From contig NZ_BAABBI010000001.1 in assembly GCF_039537875.1 (NCBI RefSeq), positions 930,001 to 994,000 on the forward strand: 64,000 nucleotides of DNA, given 5' to 3'. Below, in pieces: positions 63,556 to 64,000 of this stretch (position 1 is the stretch's first letter; every line of letters begins with the position of its first letter). Source of the DNA: Corallibacter vietnamensis. GTDB lineage: Bacteria; Bacteroidota; Bacteroidia; Flavobacteriales; Flavobacteriaceae. The translations under genes were made by a program, and so were the position numbers. Below the pieces are notes generated by a model. It saw only the letters and a list, made by a program, of their open reading frames with translations, had not been told where the DNA came from and did no database searches.

Positions 63556-64000
63556 AAGTATACCCTTACAAATGGCATCCAAGCATTAGCATAAATGCTT
63601 TTATTGTCATCATAAAGCACATCATAACGTATGCCTATTGTAACATTTTGAGCATGATATCCAGCGCCAATAAACAAAGCAGGATACCAATAATCTTCAT
63701 CTTGAATTGCTAATCTACTATCCCAGTTTCTGGAAACATGAAGTTCTTCAAATTCTGCTGAAAGCTGAAGCTCGTTAATAGGGCGAAAAAGTCCAATAAG
63801 ACTACCTCCAAGAATTGTAGATTTATGGTAATTTTTTCTAGAACTATATGTGCCATTAAGTCCCACGCCAAGAGCAACATATTGATTCAGTTCATAAATG
63901 GCGCTTGGAGCTAATGTTCCGCTAAAAAAACCGTCTCCAAAACTTAAACCAAGACTTCCGCCAAAACGAACATGACTCCAAAAATCACGTTGTTCGTTTT
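63552..64000 (-). CDS. Outer membrane beta-barrel protein, C-terminal part
   Basis: The frame is open without a stop to the window edge (position 64000), so the start lies beyond it. The visible ~148 residues are alternating hydrophobic and polar strands with short turns (HVRFGGSLGLSFGDGFFSG, YVALGVGLNGTYS, NVTIGIRYDVLYDD) and end in a C-terminal Phe (FVRVYF), the barrel signature recognised by the BAM machinery. In related genomes this gene is often annotated alpha-ketoglutarate decarboxylase, which the sequence does not support. Its stop overlaps the convergent hypothetical gene by 4 bp. Confidence 0.7.
   Translation of the reverse strand, partial: NEQRDFWSHVRFGGSLGLSFGDGFFSGTLAPSAIYELNQYVALGVGLNGTYSSRKNYHKSTILGGSLIGLFRPINELQLSAEFEELHVSRNWDSRLAIQDEDYWYPALFIGAGYHAQNVTIGIRYDVLYDDNKSIYANAWMPFVRVYF

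Overview
The window is an AT-rich chromosomal segment (about one third G+C by eye) of a member of the Bacteroidota, almost certainly family Flavobacteriaceae. The evidence is consistent. There are three secreted metalloproteases, each ending in a type IX secretion (T9SS) C-terminal sorting domain. There is a TonB-dependent receptor with an N-terminal carboxypeptidase-regulatory domain, a bifunctional OlsF-type ornithine-lipid synthase, DUF4286/DUF4199/DUF3109 proteins, a LytS/LytTR two-component pair with TPRs, and at least one TTTG-N19-TAnnTTTG promoter. The genus cannot be fixed from sequence alone; the protein style resembles marine genera such as Olleya, Lacinutrix or Winogradskyella. Most of the window is core genome. 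I saw no prophage, IS element, CRISPR array, rRNA or defence island.

Layout. 1-6.2 kb: end of a TPR protein, fbp, a GNAT acetyltransferase, aspartate kinase, olsF and a CarboxypepD_reg protein. 6.2-9.5 kb: small proteins on the minus strand (two VOC proteins, DUF1801, DUF4199, a membrane-anchored LuxR-type regulator) and a 2-hydroxyacid dehydrogenase. 9.5-17.9 kb: a Bacteroidota palindromic repeat, mgtE, rsmA, DUF4286, a large TPR protein, a probable unlisted small membrane peptide between two terminators, serS, an HTTM protein and ribF. 18.1-23.9 kb: two tandem T9SS-exported metalloproteases with almost identical C-terminal domains and terminators. 23.9-26.4 kb: pth, rplY (ctc), prs and tRNA-Leu(CAA).

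26.5-30.3 kb is the most distinctive accessory-like block. An ABC transporter with a histidine-rich FtsX-type permease and a DUF3299-like periplasmic protein faces a divergent MerC protein and a HupE/UreJ protein. A striking double palindrome of the kind bound by Fur/Zur-family repressors lies between them. I read this as a zinc (or related metal) homeostasis module.

30.3-40 kb: dCMP deaminase, an S41 protease, a minimal flavoprotein, MarC, DUF3109, a LytS-like kinase with its LytTR regulator, and a PiT phosphate permease fused to a PhoU-like domain. 40-45 kb: a small MORN-like protein, a TonB receptor and a beta-helix lipoprotein. 45-55 kb: dgt, dxs, a fungalysin-type protease with a PA domain, a tadA-like deaminase, a ClC protein with CBS domains, and aspS. 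55-64 kb: a TetR-controlled tripartite RND efflux operon (tetR-tolC-MFP-RND), then divergently a polyprenyl synthase, a conserved hypothetical protein, and a beta-barrel protein that runs off the window.

No clearly novel large system was found. The best leads are the metal module with its operator, the small peptide gene at 14.1 kb, the duplicated T9SS C-terminal cassette, and the lipoprotein/TonB pair.
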